A stretch of DNA of 64,000 nucleotides from Mycoplasma sp. 1018B (GCF_024582675.1 NZ_CP102084.1:124001-188000), one strand, 5' to 3'; positions 1 to 10,780 are shown, numbered from the stretch's first letter. The notes: a model not told the origin generated them from the letters alone. Program-made: numbers and translations.

Positions 1-2024
1 ACGATGAACAGGAATATTTAAGACTTACTGAAAAATTAACTGATGAGAAAAATAAAAAGAATCATCCAGCTATTGAATTAAAAAATATTTTTATAGATTT
101 TGGAGAAACTTTAGCTGTTGATGATGTTAGTTTCAAAATTCCAGAAGGAGCCTTAGTTACCTTATTAGGTCCGTCAGGATCAGGTAAAACTACAACTTTA
201 AATGCTATTTCTGGTTTATTAACCATTACAAGTGGAAATGTATATTTTAGAGGTAAAGATGTAACCAAATTGCCTCCACAAAGAAGAAAATTAGGTTTCG
301 TTTTCCAAAATTATGCACTTTATCCACATATGAGTGTTTATGCTAATATAGCATTTCCTCTTAAAAATGATATCGAATGACAAAATAAAGTAATTTTTAA
401 AAGAAAAACTGCTACAAATGAAATTAAATATATTTACTTAAAATCATTAGGTGTAAGCGAAGAACAAATTGCTAAATTGAGAAAATTATGATTTGTTTAT
501 GGCCATATTGCACAAGAAACATCTTTAGAATTAACTAATAAATTAATTAACCAAAGAGAAGAATTAGAAAAAGCTGAAACTAATTATAAAATGGATAAAG
601 TCCATTATACAGCTGCTCTTTCTGCTGTTTCTAAAGAAGTGCTTAAAGGTTTAGAAAGTCTTAAAAAATCATACGAATCTAAAAAAATTCTTTTGAATGA
701 AGAATTAGTTTTACTTAAAAATACAGGTGAATTATTACCGGAAGAAAATTATTCTCAATCAGAATTTATAAATGTTGAAATAGATGAGTTAAAAAGAATA
801 AAACCTTTAGATTCTCAACAAGCAGAAGAATTAATTGAACAAGTACAAAATAAATTAGTTCAAATAAGAAAAGAAGATCAAACTAATTTTTCTGTTAAAA
901 CTAAATTAACTTTATTAAAAATAGAAAATCGATTAATGAAAAATTTACTTTACTATAAATATTTTAATAATCAAAGTAAAGTGATTACTCAATATGAACC
1001 TAAAATAAAAGATAAAAAAATTAAATTAAAAGAAGCTAAACAAGCATATAAAGAATTAAAAACAGATAAATCTTTTACTTCTCAATTGGTGAGAAATAAT
1101 AAATTGCAAGTATATTTAGCTTATAAAAAATTTACAGATTTATTTCAAACTCTAGCTAAAGAACATAATTTAGATCAAGTAATGTTGAGTGATAAACAAA
1201 GAAAAGATGCTAATTTAACTCAGGAACAAAGAGAAGAAATAGCTCAATGATCAAAAAATAATGTAACTATTAGAAGAGCAATTCATGAAGAAGTTATGGA
1301 AGTGGCTAAAAGAGTTGAAATTCTTCCTATTTTACAAAAAAAACCTACTAGATTGTCTGGTGGACAACAACAACGTGTTGCTATTGCCAGAGCTATTGTT
1401 AAAAAACCACAAATTTTATTAATGGATGAACCATTATCTAACTTAGATGCTAAATTACGTATTTCAACGCGTCAATGAATTCGTGAAATTCAACAAAAAT
1501 TAGGAATTACTACTGTTTTTGTTACTCACGATCAAGAAGAAGCTATGTCAATTAGTGATATTGTTGTATGTATGTCTATGTCTAAAGTTCAACAAATTGG
1601 TACACCTATGGAACTTTATAGAAAACCGAAAAATAAATTTGTTGCTCGTTTCTTAGGTATGCCTGAAATGGCTATGTTCCCAGCAACTTATAGCAATGAT
1701 ACTTTAACAATTTTTGATAAAACTATAAGTGGTATAAAAATTAATAATGTTGATAAAGCTACTTTTGCAGTTGGTATAAGAGCTGAAGATTTTATTATAA
1801 AAGATCAAGAAACTGGAATGTTCCATGGAATTGTTAAAGCGGTGGAAAATTTTGGTAAAGAAAGTAAATTAATTGTAAAAGTAGAAGAAAGTTTCCAAGC
1901 TAATTTCTTAATTGATAATCGTTTAAATTATAAAGTAGGAGATACTATCTACTTCGATATGCCTAAAGATCGTCTTCACTTATTCGATGAATTAACTGAA
2001 AGAAGAGTAGAATATGAAATTTAG
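1..2024 (+). CDS. ABC transporter ATP-binding subunit (MalK/UgpC-like), 5' end outside window
   Basis: Energising ATPase of an importer of the sugar or glycerol-phosphate class, acting on the cytoplasmic face with the two permeases that follow. The reading frame is open from base 3 with UGA as Trp, so the start lies upstream. Seen: Walker [11 protein letters not shown] (about 168-197), Q-loop [10 protein letters not shown] (about 303-332), signature LSGGQQQR (1353-1376), Walker B LLMDEP with SNLDA, H-loop FVTHDQEEA, then a MalK-type C-terminal regulatory domain containing GIRAEDF. The Q-loop and signature are about 340 codons apart instead of about 50, so a charged, Lys/Glu-rich, probably coiled-coil insert of roughly 280 residues sits in the helical subdomain. 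Mycoplasma proteins of the MG187/MPN134 family are known to be enlarged like this. Substrate is not determined by the sequence. The stop overlaps the next start by 11 bases. Confidence 0.9.
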
Positions 2025-3084
2025 TAACCAAGTATGATCCAAAGTTGCTTTTAAATTTCCTTTTCTATATAAACTAAGCGCTAAAAAACAAAGTGAAAAT
2101 CGTGCTCAATCATTATCAGGTTCTATTATTGATAAACCGATTGAGTTTTATAAACCTTTAGGTATGTTATTACCAACTTTGATTATTATTACCTTTTTCA
2201 CTATTATTCCTTTATTTTTGAATATTAGAAATGCATTTTTTCAATTAGATGATAATCAAAGATATTATTTTACCTTTAATAACTTTTTATCTGTTCTTAA
2301 TGACCCTGCTTTTGCTGTTGGTTTTAGGAATTCAATTATTTATGGTTTGATTGTTTTACCATTTGTAATTTCAATTTCTTTATTAATAAGTTCTTTAATT
2401 GCTAATGTTATTAGAAAAGCAGCTAGAGGATTTTGACAAACAATCTTTTTCTTACCATATATGACTAATGCTGTTGCAGTTGCTTTATTCTTTTCACAAA
2501 TTTATTCACCTGTTGGTTTTGTGAATGAAGTATTTAATTTAGGAACATATGGTTGATTAGAATCAGGAGATCAATTCTCATTTAGAGCGTTATTACCTAT
2601 TGTTACTCAAGGTATTTGAAATGGTTTGGCTTTTAATATTTTAATTGCAACTACCGCTATGCTTTCAGTAGATAAAAATTTATATCGTTCTGCTTCAATT
2701 GATGGTATTGGAAGTGTAAAACAATTTTTCACAATTGCTTTACCTTCAATTAAATCAACTACTAAATTTTTAATTACAATGGGGATTATTAATGGTACAA
2801 AAGTATTCCCACTAGCTATTTTTAACAATGTACCTAATGATGCAATTATTAATGGTGCATCATCATTAATGCTTATTGTTTATAGATTTACTAAAGCTGC
2901 TAATTTCCCTCTTGCTGGTTCGGCTGCTTTATGTTTATTCCTTATTGGTGTGTTTTATTCATCACTTATTCGTGGTGGGTTCAATACTATTTTAAGAGTA
3001 TCTTTAAATAAAGGAGAATTCAATGTTTGAAATCGGATTAAAGATTCAAAAGTGATGATCGAATATAAAGCTCAGAAAAAGTAG
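2014..3084 (+). CDS. ABC transporter permease, UgpA/MalF-like (MG188 family)
   Basis: Integral membrane subunit of the importer whose ATPase is encoded just upstream; 356 residues. The start at 2014 lies inside the ATPase gene and gives a short basic cytoplasmic N-terminus, followed by about six hydrophobic segments. The ATPase-docking EAA loop reads YRSASIDGIGSVKQFFTIALP (broken here as YRSASIDGIG then SVKQFFTIALP) at about 2680-2745, with the usual conserved Gly. Membrane topology and position match sugar-type permease 1. The last 62 bases overlap the next permease gene in another frame, so translation of the two is probably coupled. Substrate is unknown. Family assignment is firm, transport specificity is not. 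Confidence 0.88.
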
Positions 3085-4006
3085 AGAAATTGCTACTCAA
3101 CAGGTTCATGAAACTAAAATTAGTCTTTTAATTATTAGTTTGGGATTAAAATTATTTGGTTTAGCTTTATTTTCATTAATAATTTTATTCCCTTTCTTCT
3201 TTATGATTATGGTTTCATTAATGCCTAGAGAACAAGCAGATGCTCTTAAAACAACTTTTACGTTAATTCCACAAGAATGAACTTGATCAAACTTTGCAGT
3301 TGCCGCAACGACTGCTTCTTCATCAACTAAATACTTTGATGCATTCTTTTTAACTTTTACAAATGTATTATTTTCAGTGGTTGTTAAAACTTTTGTTACA
3401 ATGATTGCTGGTTATGCATTTTCGTTAAAAAAATGAAAATTTAAAAACGTTTTATGAAGTCTATTTATGGCTTTATTAGTATTACCTGAAGTGGCATTAT
3501 TATCAGGACAATATAGAGTAATTATTTTATTAGATGAAGTAACACATATTAGAAATTATTTTACAGGGATTATTTCTGTTATAGCTTTACCTTTTATAGC
3601 TTCTATTTTTACAGCTTTAATGTATAGAAACGCTTTTTCAGCTATTCCTAATAGATTAAAAGAAGTTGCAACTGTTGATGGAGCTGTAGGAGCAAGATAT
3701 TTCTTTAAAATAGCTGTTCCTATGGTTTCTCCTACTACTTTAACTGTGGTAATTTTAACTGCTTTGGCTTCATGAAATTCCTTCTTATGACCTTCATTAG
3801 TTGCAAATGGAGATTTAAAAGTTTTATCATTATGATTATTTGATGTTGGTTCTGTACTACAAGAGGATGGTCAAGTAATTACTTTAAGAAGTATAAAACT
3901 TGCTGGAGCAATTTTATCTATAGCGCCTATGTTTGGTTTCTACTTATTATTTAGAAAACGTATTATGGCATCTATTTCAAGACAAGGAAGCACAATTAAA
4001 GGATAA
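3023..4006 (+). CDS. ABC transporter permease, UgpE/MalG-like (MG189 family)
   Basis: Second membrane subunit of the same importer; 327 residues with six predicted membrane helices. The start at 3023 is preceded by AAAGGAGAA at 3010-3018 and gives MFEIGLKIQKWWSN, where both Trp are UGA. The EAA loop YRNAFSAIPNRLKEVATVDG followed by AVGARYFFKIAVP is well preserved (about 3625-3720). The C-terminal sequence FRKRIMASISRQGSTIKG is basic, as expected for a cytoplasmic tail. The gene begins 62 bases before the end of permease 1, an unusually long overlap. Assignment to the binding-protein-dependent inner-membrane family is confident. Confidence 0.88.
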
Positions 4007-4009
4007 AAT

Positions 4010-4291
4010 ATGAATAAAGCAAATATTAAATTTAAAACAATATTTTGATTTATTTTAGTTATTATTGCTATAGTAGTTTTAATTTTATGTTCAATAATAA
4101 TTAAAAATTCAAATTATATAATTGAAGCCAACCGTGAATTTGTTATTTTAGAAACAGCATATGTTTCTAGTGCTAGAGTACAAATTTCTTATTCAATTGG
4201 AGGAATTGCTTTTTCAACTGTGATTATTTTAATGGGATCTTACATTTCTTATGCTGGTTTCAAAAGTTGATCATATAATGCAATTCTATAG
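4010..4291 (+). CDS. Small two-helix membrane protein in the ABC operon
   Basis: 93-residue protein not recognised from any named family. It begins three bases after the permease stop. One hydrophobic segment lies at residues 13-31 (FWFILVIIAIVVLILCSIII) and a second near residues 66-82 after a short hydrophilic loop; the C-terminus is short (AGFKSWSYNAIL). UGA is used twice for Trp. Position between permease 2 and the lipoprotein of the same operon suggests an accessory role in the transporter complex, for example holding the lipoprotein to the permeases. This is inference from context only. Confidence 0.75.
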
Positions 4292-4299
4292 GAGCTATT

Positions 4300-5697
4300 A
4301 TGAAAAAAATTACTAAATATGCTTTATCTTTAGGCACTGTTGCTTCACTTGTTTCCCCTCTAATTGCTTCTTCATGTTTATTGACTGTTGATTCTAATAC
4401 TAGAGAATTAATTGATTATGCCAAAAACTTTGAAATCAAAAAAATAGAAGATTATGCTATAAATAATCCTAATGCCACAAATACTCAAAAATTAATATCT
4501 GATATTATCAAAAATAATTCTATTTATGTAACAAGTACAGAATATTTATGAAATTTAAGATTAAATAGTAATTATTGAGATGCCAATAGACAAAAAATAG
4601 CTGAATTAAATAGCGTTGATGAAGCTTTAGAAGTATTTAATTACTATTTTAAAAATACTCCATTTAATTACACTTTTTTAACAAGATATAAATATTTATT
4701 TGATGAAAAAGATAATAACATTAATGTTAAGTCACTTAATTTAATTTATAAAACACAAGATCAAATTTACCAATATTTTTATCTTAAATATTTAGATGCT
4801 TTTAATCAAGGCAATACTTTAGATGAAAAAGTGAATAATTTATTCAAATATGCTTTATCTCATGGCTTAAAAATTAATAATAATCAAACACATGGAATGA
4901 GATTAGCTCAATCTCCTGTTTTTATAGCTGATAAATTAAATAGTGAATTTTTAGGCAGAAATACCGATTCAACTACTTTATTAAAACCTATAGATAAAGA
5001 TTCTCCACTTTATGAAGAATTTGTTAAAAATCCCTTAGCATTTTTAAATAATCCAAAGTATCGTGAAGAATATTCAAATTTATATAATTTACAACAAAGA
5101 GCAAATGAACTTACTCCTGTTGAACAAGTTTCTTTATCTAACATAAGAAACGAAATAAGAAATTGAATAACTAATACTGGAACTCAACCGCAAGATATAG
5201 CTCGTTTATTAGCTATTATTATGTATTATGCTCTTAAAGATTACAAAAATCTATATGATAATGTACAAGTTTTAACTGCTTATAGTAAAAATAGAAATGA
5301 ATTAGTATATTACATTGAATTATTTGATAAAGTAGCTAATGAATATAAGCTTTATAACATAGAACAAATTTATAATGCTTATCAAGAATCTAATGATAAA
5401 GATAATTTTATAACGCCATATGTTAAAAAAGATATTTTCAATAGTAATTGAACATTCAAACCAACTATTTTAGTAGAAAAAACTACAAACCAAAATGCTA
5501 AAGAAACAATTGAATTAAACGCAACTGATGCAGATTATGTTAAATTTATTAATGAAGGTAATTTTAAAATTAAATGAAGTAATAAACATAATGAAACTCC
5601 AGCTGAATTTAACACCTTATCTGCAAAGGAAATAATAAAAATTCTCTCTTGATTGGAAAAAACTTCTAATGCTGATAAAGGAGTAAATAATGGATAA
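4300..5697 (+). CDS. Lipoprotein of the MG187-189-like transport operon
   Basis: 465-residue exported lipoprotein. The start at 4300 follows AGGAGCT at 4290-4296. Signal peptide: basic MKKITKY, hydrophobic core, then lipobox ASSC with the lipidated Cys at residue 26. The mature part is hydrophilic and Asn/Lys/Tyr-rich with no motif I can name. Located directly after the permeases, it is the best candidate for the substrate-capturing component, like MG185-type lipoproteins near MG187-189, but no solute-binding fold is evident by eye. Its stop overlaps the next start by 8 bases. Confidence is high for lipoprotein, low for a binding role. Confidence 0.8.
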
Positions 5698-6478
5698 AAA
5701 TAATTTACCAGAAGAATTAAAAAATATTTCTTTTTGAAACGATATTCCTAATAGTAAAAAAATCAATTTTGAAAATAAAAGATTAATCCATCCTTCAAGT
5801 CAAGCAATTGTTGTTAATAAAAAACACATTTTTAATAAAAAAGTTTTTGTTGCTAGAGATTTAATTAAAACTAATTTATTATTACCTATTATTGCTTTAA
5901 TTATTTTAATTGCATTTATAATTGTTTCTTGAATTTTAATTGATGCCGGTTATAAATATGATTTATATGATGAAATATCTGCTACAAGTGCAGTTAGAGC
6001 TTCTAATTTAGCTACTGTAGGTTATTATTATGCTAAATGATTAACTTCTTTCTTTAATTTATTAGTAAATAATACAGAAGAAGTGCAAGCATTATTAAAT
6101 AATAATGCAGCTGGTTCAAAAGCAATTATTGCTTTTGCTTTATATATAGTGTTTTTATTAGTTTTCTTTATTGTTTATATAATTTTAGTATGAAAATTAA
6201 TTGAACTAATTAAAGTTAATATTAAATATGCTATTTTAGCTTCAATTGGTGCAATAGTAATTATACTTATGATTTCCTTAGTAATTTCTGTTGCCAAAAC
6301 CACTAATTTAACATTTGTTCAAGTAAGAGAACTTGTTAATAATTTAGAGAAAAAACCAGAAGATTTAGCTCAAGGAAGATTTTTATCATATTTCTTATTA
6401 GCTATTGCTTTAATAGCTTCTGGCTATACAGCATATATTTTTAAACTAGGACAAACAAATCCAAAATTAGCTATTTAA
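5690..6478 (+). CDS. Four-helix membrane protein ending the transport operon
   Basis: 262 residues, function not recognised. A hydrophilic N-terminal stretch of about 60 residues precedes four hydrophobic segments: LLLPIIALIILIAFIIVSWI near residue 70, a pair around residues 145-205, and one at the C-terminus (FLSYFLLAIALIASGYTAYI). Between helices 1 and 2 lies an external-looking loop with the sequence NNTEEVQALLNNNAAGS. It starts 8 bases inside the lipoprotein gene and is followed by a terminator, so it is the last gene of the operon. Probably a structural partner of the transporter; nothing in the sequence defines an activity. Confidence 0.75.
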
Positions 6479-6488
6479 ATTAAATAAT

Positions 6489-6520
6489 AAAAAAACAAGA
6501 TTTAATAATCTTGTTTTTTT
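6489..6520. terminator. Bidirectional hairpin terminator
   Basis: AAAAACAAGATT / AATCTTGTTTTT inverted repeat with a 4-base loop and T-runs on both strands, lying between two genes that converge (membrane protein on +, lysS on -). Confidence 0.85.
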
Positions 6521-6523
6521 ATT

Positions 6524-7996
6524 TTATCTTTCTTCTTTAATTCTTCTAAGAGTAGGAAATAATAAAACATCTCTAATTGATGAAGTTTCAGTTAAAAGCA
6601 TAATTAAACGATCAATACCAATACCACATCCACCAGCTGGAGGCATACCATATTCTAAAGCATCGACAAAATCGTAATCAATATCGCTTGCTTCATCATT
6701 ACCATTATTTTTTTCTTCTAATTGAGCTTCAAATCTTTCAAGTTGATCAATTGGATCACTTAATTCAGTATACATATTAGCATATTCTTTAGTATTTATA
6801 AATAATTCTGCTCTTTCAGTATATCTTGGATCTTCTGCTTTAGAAGCTAAAGGTGAAATTTCAATTGGATGACCATAAACAAAAGTTGGTTGAATTAAAG
6901 TATGTTCAATTAATTCTTCATATAGAGCATTAATAATATGACCGATTGTAAAGAATTTTTCTATTTTTACATGGTGTTTTTTAGCTATTTCTTGAGCAGT
7001 TTTTAAATCTATGTTTCTAAAATCTACTCCTGTAGCTTCGTTAACCGCATCAATAAGATTTAATCTTTTAAAAGGTTTAGATAGATCAATTTCTACACCA
7101 TTATTAATAAATATACTTTTACCTAATTTTTTGCATAATAATTTAAAAAGCGCTTCAGTACGATTCATCATTCCTTCAACATTTGAATAGGCTTCGTAAA
7201 ATTCAATTGTTGTAAATTCAGGATTATGTGTTGTATCATATCCTTCGTTTCTAAAAATTCTACCCATTTCATACACTCTATCAAAGCCACCAACAACTAA
7301 TTTTTTAAGTGGTATTTCTGTTGCGATTCTTAAAACAAATTCTTGATTTAATGAATTATGATGAGTTTTAAATGGTCTAGCGGCTGCTCCTGATAAATAA
7401 TCGTGTAAAAAAGGAGTTTCAGCTTCTATATAATCTAAGTCATTAAAATAATCTCTTATTCATTGAACAACTTTGGTTCTGGTAATGAATCTTTCTCTAG
7501 ATTCTTTGTTCATTATTAAATCAACATAACGACGACGGTATCTTTCTTCTGTGTCTACTAATCCATGATATTTTTCTGGTAAAGGTTTAAGTGCCTTGGT
7601 TAATAATTTAATTTTTTGTATTCTTATACATACTGCATTAGTATGAGTTTTCATTATTAAACCATTTATTCAGATAATATCACCAATATCCAATCTATCG
7701 ACTAATGTTTCATATTGTGTTAATTCTTTTTTATTAAAATATGCTTGAATTTGACCTTTGTAATCTTGAATAACTAAAAAAGGTCCTCTCTTTGTCATTA
7801 ATCTTCCAGCAATATTTTTGCTGATATTATTATTTTCTAATTCTTCTTTAGTTAAATTTTCAAATTGTTCGTTTAATTCATTACTATAACTTATTTCACC
7901 AAGATTATAAGCTTTTTTAAAAGCTATAATGTTTTCTTTTTCATAATCGATTAATTTATTTCTACGTACTTGTTCTTGTTCGGTATATTTTGGCAT
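6524..7996 (-). CDS. lysS: Lysyl-tRNA synthetase, class II
   Basis: Charges tRNA-Lys in the cytoplasm. 490 residues, the usual length for bacterial LysRS. The N-terminal part (about residues 55-150) is the OB-fold anticodon-binding domain, with [20 protein letters not shown]. The class II core follows: motif 2 around [20 protein letters not shown] and motif 3 in [14 protein letters not shown] (about residues 450-463) with the C-terminal [11 protein letters not shown]. The start is set by AAGGAGTAATTT just upstream of the ATG at 7996. Several UGA Trp codons interrupt the frame under the standard code. A TATAAT hexamer (minus strand, 8040-8035) is a plausible -10 element. Confidence 0.97.
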
Positions 7997-8143
7997 AAAT
8001 TACTCCTTTTTTAATAATTAATAAGTTATAGATAATTATATATAATTTAAATTAATACTATATTTAATGTTGTTTTTTTTAATTATTTTTTTAAAAAGTT
8101 TTATTTTTTTTATTTAAAGTGTTAAAATAATAATATAAATCGT

Positions 8144-8220
8144 GGTCGCGTAGCTCAGCAGGATAGAGCACAAGCCTTCTAAGCTTGTTGTCAGAGGTTC
8201 GAATCCTCTCGTGATCGCCA
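8144..8220 (+). tRNA. tRNA-Arg (anticodon TCT)
   Basis: 77-base cloverleaf with acceptor GGTCGCG / CGTGATC, D-arm TAGCTCAG, anticodon arm CAAGC-CTTCTAA-GCTTG, T-arm AGAGG-TTCGAAT-CCTCT and encoded CCA. It reads AGA, the main Arg codon in these genes. Confidence 0.97.
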
Positions 8221-8281
8221 TTTTTTTATTTTTTTAAAATTTTATTTTAAATTTATTTTAAAATATAAATAATATGTGTGT

Positions 8282-8358
8282 GTCCATATAGCTCAGCTGG
8301 TTAGAGCACAAGCCTCCTAAGCTTGGGGTGAGAGGTTCAACTCCTCTTGTGGACGCCA
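8282..8358 (+). tRNA. tRNA-Arg (anticodon CCT)
   Basis: 77-base cloverleaf 61 bases after the first tRNA-Arg. Acceptor GTCCATA / TGTGGAC, anticodon arm CAAGC-CTCCTAA-GCTTG, T-arm AGAGG-TTCAACT-CCTCT, encoded CCA. The anticodon arm differs from its neighbour by one base, which suggests tandem duplication followed by an anticodon change. It reads AGG. Confidence 0.96.
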
Positions 8359-8369
8359 TTTTTAAACTA

Positions 8370-8402
8370 AAATTGCAAAAAATAATTTTTTTGCAATTTT
8401 TT
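8370..8402 (+). terminator. Terminator after the tRNA-Arg pair
   Basis: AAATTGCAAAAAA with TTTTTTTGCAATTT and a following T-run form a U-rich hairpin right after the second tRNA. Confidence 0.8.
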
Positions 8403-8512
8403 TTCATATTTTTATTTCAATTTTTATTTAACTAATTATTAAATAATAAAATTTATTTATAAAATAAAAATATTTTATTAATGAAAAAATTATTTATAAG
8501 GAAATGAAGTAT

Positions 8513-9658
8513 ATGAAAAAACATAAATTGTTATTATCTTTAGCACTTGCAACAGCATCTTTTTCACCAATAATTTTTGCAGTAGCTTGCAATAATGACA
8601 CAAATAAAATCGACGACAAATCTGTTGCCCCACCAGCAGAAGAAAATCCAACTACTCCTCCAACAGAAGAAAATCCAGCTCCTTCACCGGATATTACACC
8701 GTCAACTTCTGAAAGTGAATTAGAAAAGGCAAAAACTAATTTACAAAATTCACTAACAACTACAGCATCTAATATTATTTTGTTAGACAAATTTTCATTA
8801 GATGATCACAAAAAAACCTTAACAGATGCAGAAACAACAGCAAAAGCAGAATTAACTAAAAACGATGCTACAGTTCAATCATTAAATGCACAAATTACTG
8901 CTTTAGCACAAGCATATAATAAAGTTAAAAGCGATTTAGAAAATGCACAAAGTTTAATTGAAGAATTAAAAACTAGCTTAGAAAAAGCAAAAGAAATTCA
9001 AGCTGCTTTTGGAACCAATGATTCAGAAACTAAAACTAAAATAACACAAGCAATTGAAAAAGCAACTTTATTAACAACAGCAGAAAAAACAACAGTTGAT
9101 GCTATTAGACAAGAAAAAACATCTTTATTTGATGCTTATTTTGATGCTATTTTCACTAAAGATTTTTTAACTATTGGTGAAAATGTAACAGATCAATTAG
9201 AAGTAACAGAAACTAAAGAAGCACAAGATGGTGGTTCTATTAAAGCTTTATTAGAAAAAGCTGTAAATGAAATTAAAAAATCTAAAAAACTAGATAGAAC
9301 CCCTTATACTTTTGCTTACACTTATACAACTAAAGAAATTATTTTATTTACAGGTAATACAAGTTTTAGCACTGGTAAAAAAGATTCGATTCTAAAATTC
9401 AAAGATAATGCTACCGTATTACAAAACAACAAACAATTAGCTAATGCTATTGTTCCAACTTTTGTTAATAATAGAAATCAAACTAGATTAAGTTCATTTT
9501 TAAATGGAGCAATTATCGATAATAAACTTTATTTAAGATTTAAAACAGGTACGCATCATGTATCAAATTCAAAAGCTGATGATAAAGATTACTATGTTGA
9601 ATTTGATTTAAGTCAATTCGAAACAACAACAACCGCTACAACAGAAAGTTCAAATTAA
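8513..9658 (+). CDS. Surface lipoprotein with proline-rich linker and coiled coil
   Basis: 381 residues, exported and lipid-anchored. ATGs occur at 8504 and 8513; the second is chosen because AAGGAA (8498-8503) directly abuts the first but lies 9 bases from the second. Signal peptide MKKHKLLLSLALATAS ends in lipobox AVAC with Cys26. Residues about 32-66 form a Pro/Glu/Thr-rich linker with an imperfect repeat of PTEENP. After it comes a long Lys/Glu/Ala helical, probably coiled-coil, region (about 70-210), then a C-terminal domain of about 150 residues rich in Thr, Asn and aromatic residues. This layout is common for mycoplasma variable surface antigens; no enzyme motif is visible. It has its own terminator. 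Confidence 0.8.
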   Translation: MKKHKLLLSLALATASFSPIIFAVACNNDTNKIDDKSVAPPAEENPTTPPTEENPAPSPDITPSTSESELEKAKTNLQNSLTTTASNIILLDKFSLDDHKKTLTDAETTAKAELTKNDATVQSLNAQITALAQAYNKVKSDLENAQSLIEELKTSLEKAKEIQAAFGTNDSETKTKITQAIEKATLLTTAEKTTVDAIRQEKTSLFDAYFDAIFTKDFLTIGENVTDQLEVTETKEAQDGGSIKALLEKAVNEIKKSKKLDRTPYTFAYTYTTKEIILFTGNTSFSTGKKDSILKFKDNATVLQNNKQLANAIVPTFVNNRNQTRLSSFLNGAIIDNKLYLRFKTGTHHVSNSKADDKDYYVEFDLSQFETTTTATTESSN

Positions 9659-9664
9659 TTTAAT

Positions 9665-9692
9665 AAAACTAGCTCTTTAATGCTAGTTTTTA
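9665..9692 (+). terminator. Terminator after lipoprotein
   Basis: AAAACTAGC / GCTAGTTTT hairpin with an 8-base loop and trailing T-run. Confidence 0.85.
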
Positions 9693-9727
9693 TTTATTGT
9701 TTATAGTGAATATTTTATAATTAAACT

Positions 9728-10282
9728 ATGAAAAATAATATTGTAGAAATAAAAATAGAAATTACTAAAGATTCACAAATTAAATATGAATATAATCGTA
9801 AAGATAAACAAATGCATGTTGATAGAATATTAAGAAATGATTTTAAATATCCTGCTAATTATGGTTTTATTCCTAACGCCTTGGATTGAGATGGTGATGA
9901 ATTAGATGTATTATTATATAGTTCTGAAAGTTTTATTCCAGGAGTAATGCTTAATGCAAGAATTATTGGGGCGATGAAAATGATTGATTCAGGCGAAACT
10001 GACACTAAATTAATTGCTGTACATGCTGATGATTATCGTTTAGATCACATTCAAACATTAAAAGATTTACCTGAACCTTTTTTAATGCAAATTGAAACTT
10101 TCTTTAATAATTATAAAAATTGAAAAGGTAAAAATTTGACCAAAGTAGAAGGTTTTGAAAATGTAGATTGAGCCTTGAACGAATTAACAGAATGTATTGA
10201 TTTAATGAACAAATATGGTCAATTACCTAAAAAAGAATTTGTTGCAAAAATGATGCAGTTGCATCCTGAAAAATATCAATAA
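9728..10282 (+). CDS. ppa: Inorganic pyrophosphatase (family I)
   Basis: Hydrolyses pyrophosphate in the cytoplasm and so pulls nucleic-acid and aminoacyl-tRNA synthesis forward. 184 residues, standard for the soluble Mg-dependent family. The signature with three metal-binding Asp is DGDELDV, preceded by the substrate-site segment [31 protein letters not shown] and FFNNYKNWKGK are also typical. The gene is interrupted by UGA Trp codons under the standard code. There is no clear Shine-Dalgarno before the ATG at 9728; the start is chosen from the family N-terminus. It is a single-gene unit with hairpin terminators on both sides. Confidence 0.95.
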
Positions 10283-10293
10283 TTTAATAAAAG

Positions 10294-10318
10294 AATGTTG
10301 TTAAAACAACATTTTTTT
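10294..10318 (+). terminator. Terminator after ppa
   Basis: ATGTTGTT / AACAACAT with a two-base spacer followed by seven T. Confidence 0.85.
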
Positions 10319-10393
10319 ATTATTTGTTTTTAATTCAAACTAATAATTGTAAAAAATAATAAAATTATAATATAACAAAATAAAAGGAGTAAG

Positions 10394-10735
10394 ATGAAAA
10401 ATAATATTACACTTTTAAGAAAAGAAGAACAAATTAAACAAGCTCTAGCAAAAATAATTACTTATGAAATTAATAATGAAGATCTTGTCGAACCAACTGT
10501 AATTGATTGCAAATTATCAAATGATTTATCACATTTAAAAGTTTATGTTACTTTTGGTACTAAAAGTAAAAAAGGTTTAGAAGCTTTAGAAAGAGCTAAA
10601 GGATTTATTAGAACAAATTTAGCTCACACATTAAATTGAAGAAAAGTACCTGAAATTCATTTTGAATTAGATGAATTAATAAGTTCTGGCATGAAAATAG
10701 ATCAAATTTTAAGAGATATTGAAAAAGAAAAATAA
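10394..10735 (+). CDS. rbfA: 30S ribosome-binding factor A
   Basis: Small cold-shock factor that binds immature 30S subunits and helps 16S rRNA maturation. 113 residues, normal length. The KH-like fold signature is visible: an N-terminal helix (LLRKEEQIKQALAKIITYEI), the strand with VTVIDCKLSNDLSHLKVYVT-like order (here EPTVIDCKLSNDLSHLKVYV), and the C-terminal motif RKVPEIHFELDELISSGMKI with the conserved Arg and the IHFELD segment. The start at 10394 is preceded by AAAGGAG. A TATAAT at 10366-10371 is a likely -10 box. It is not in an operon with infB or nusA here; it stands alone between terminators. Confidence 0.93.
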
Positions 10736-10780
10736 ATTTAATTCTATTTTTTTATTAATTTTTAATCATAAAAAAATTTT

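Noticed and set aside
1250-1300. Break in the first ABC ATPase, looking like several short genes
   Set aside because: The interruptions are UGA codons in one continuous frame; read as Trp they join into a single protein.
8220-8500. Possible CRISPR or tandem DNA repeats in AT-rich spacers
   Set aside because: Repeated A/T runs only; no regularly spaced direct repeats with unique spacers anywhere in the window.
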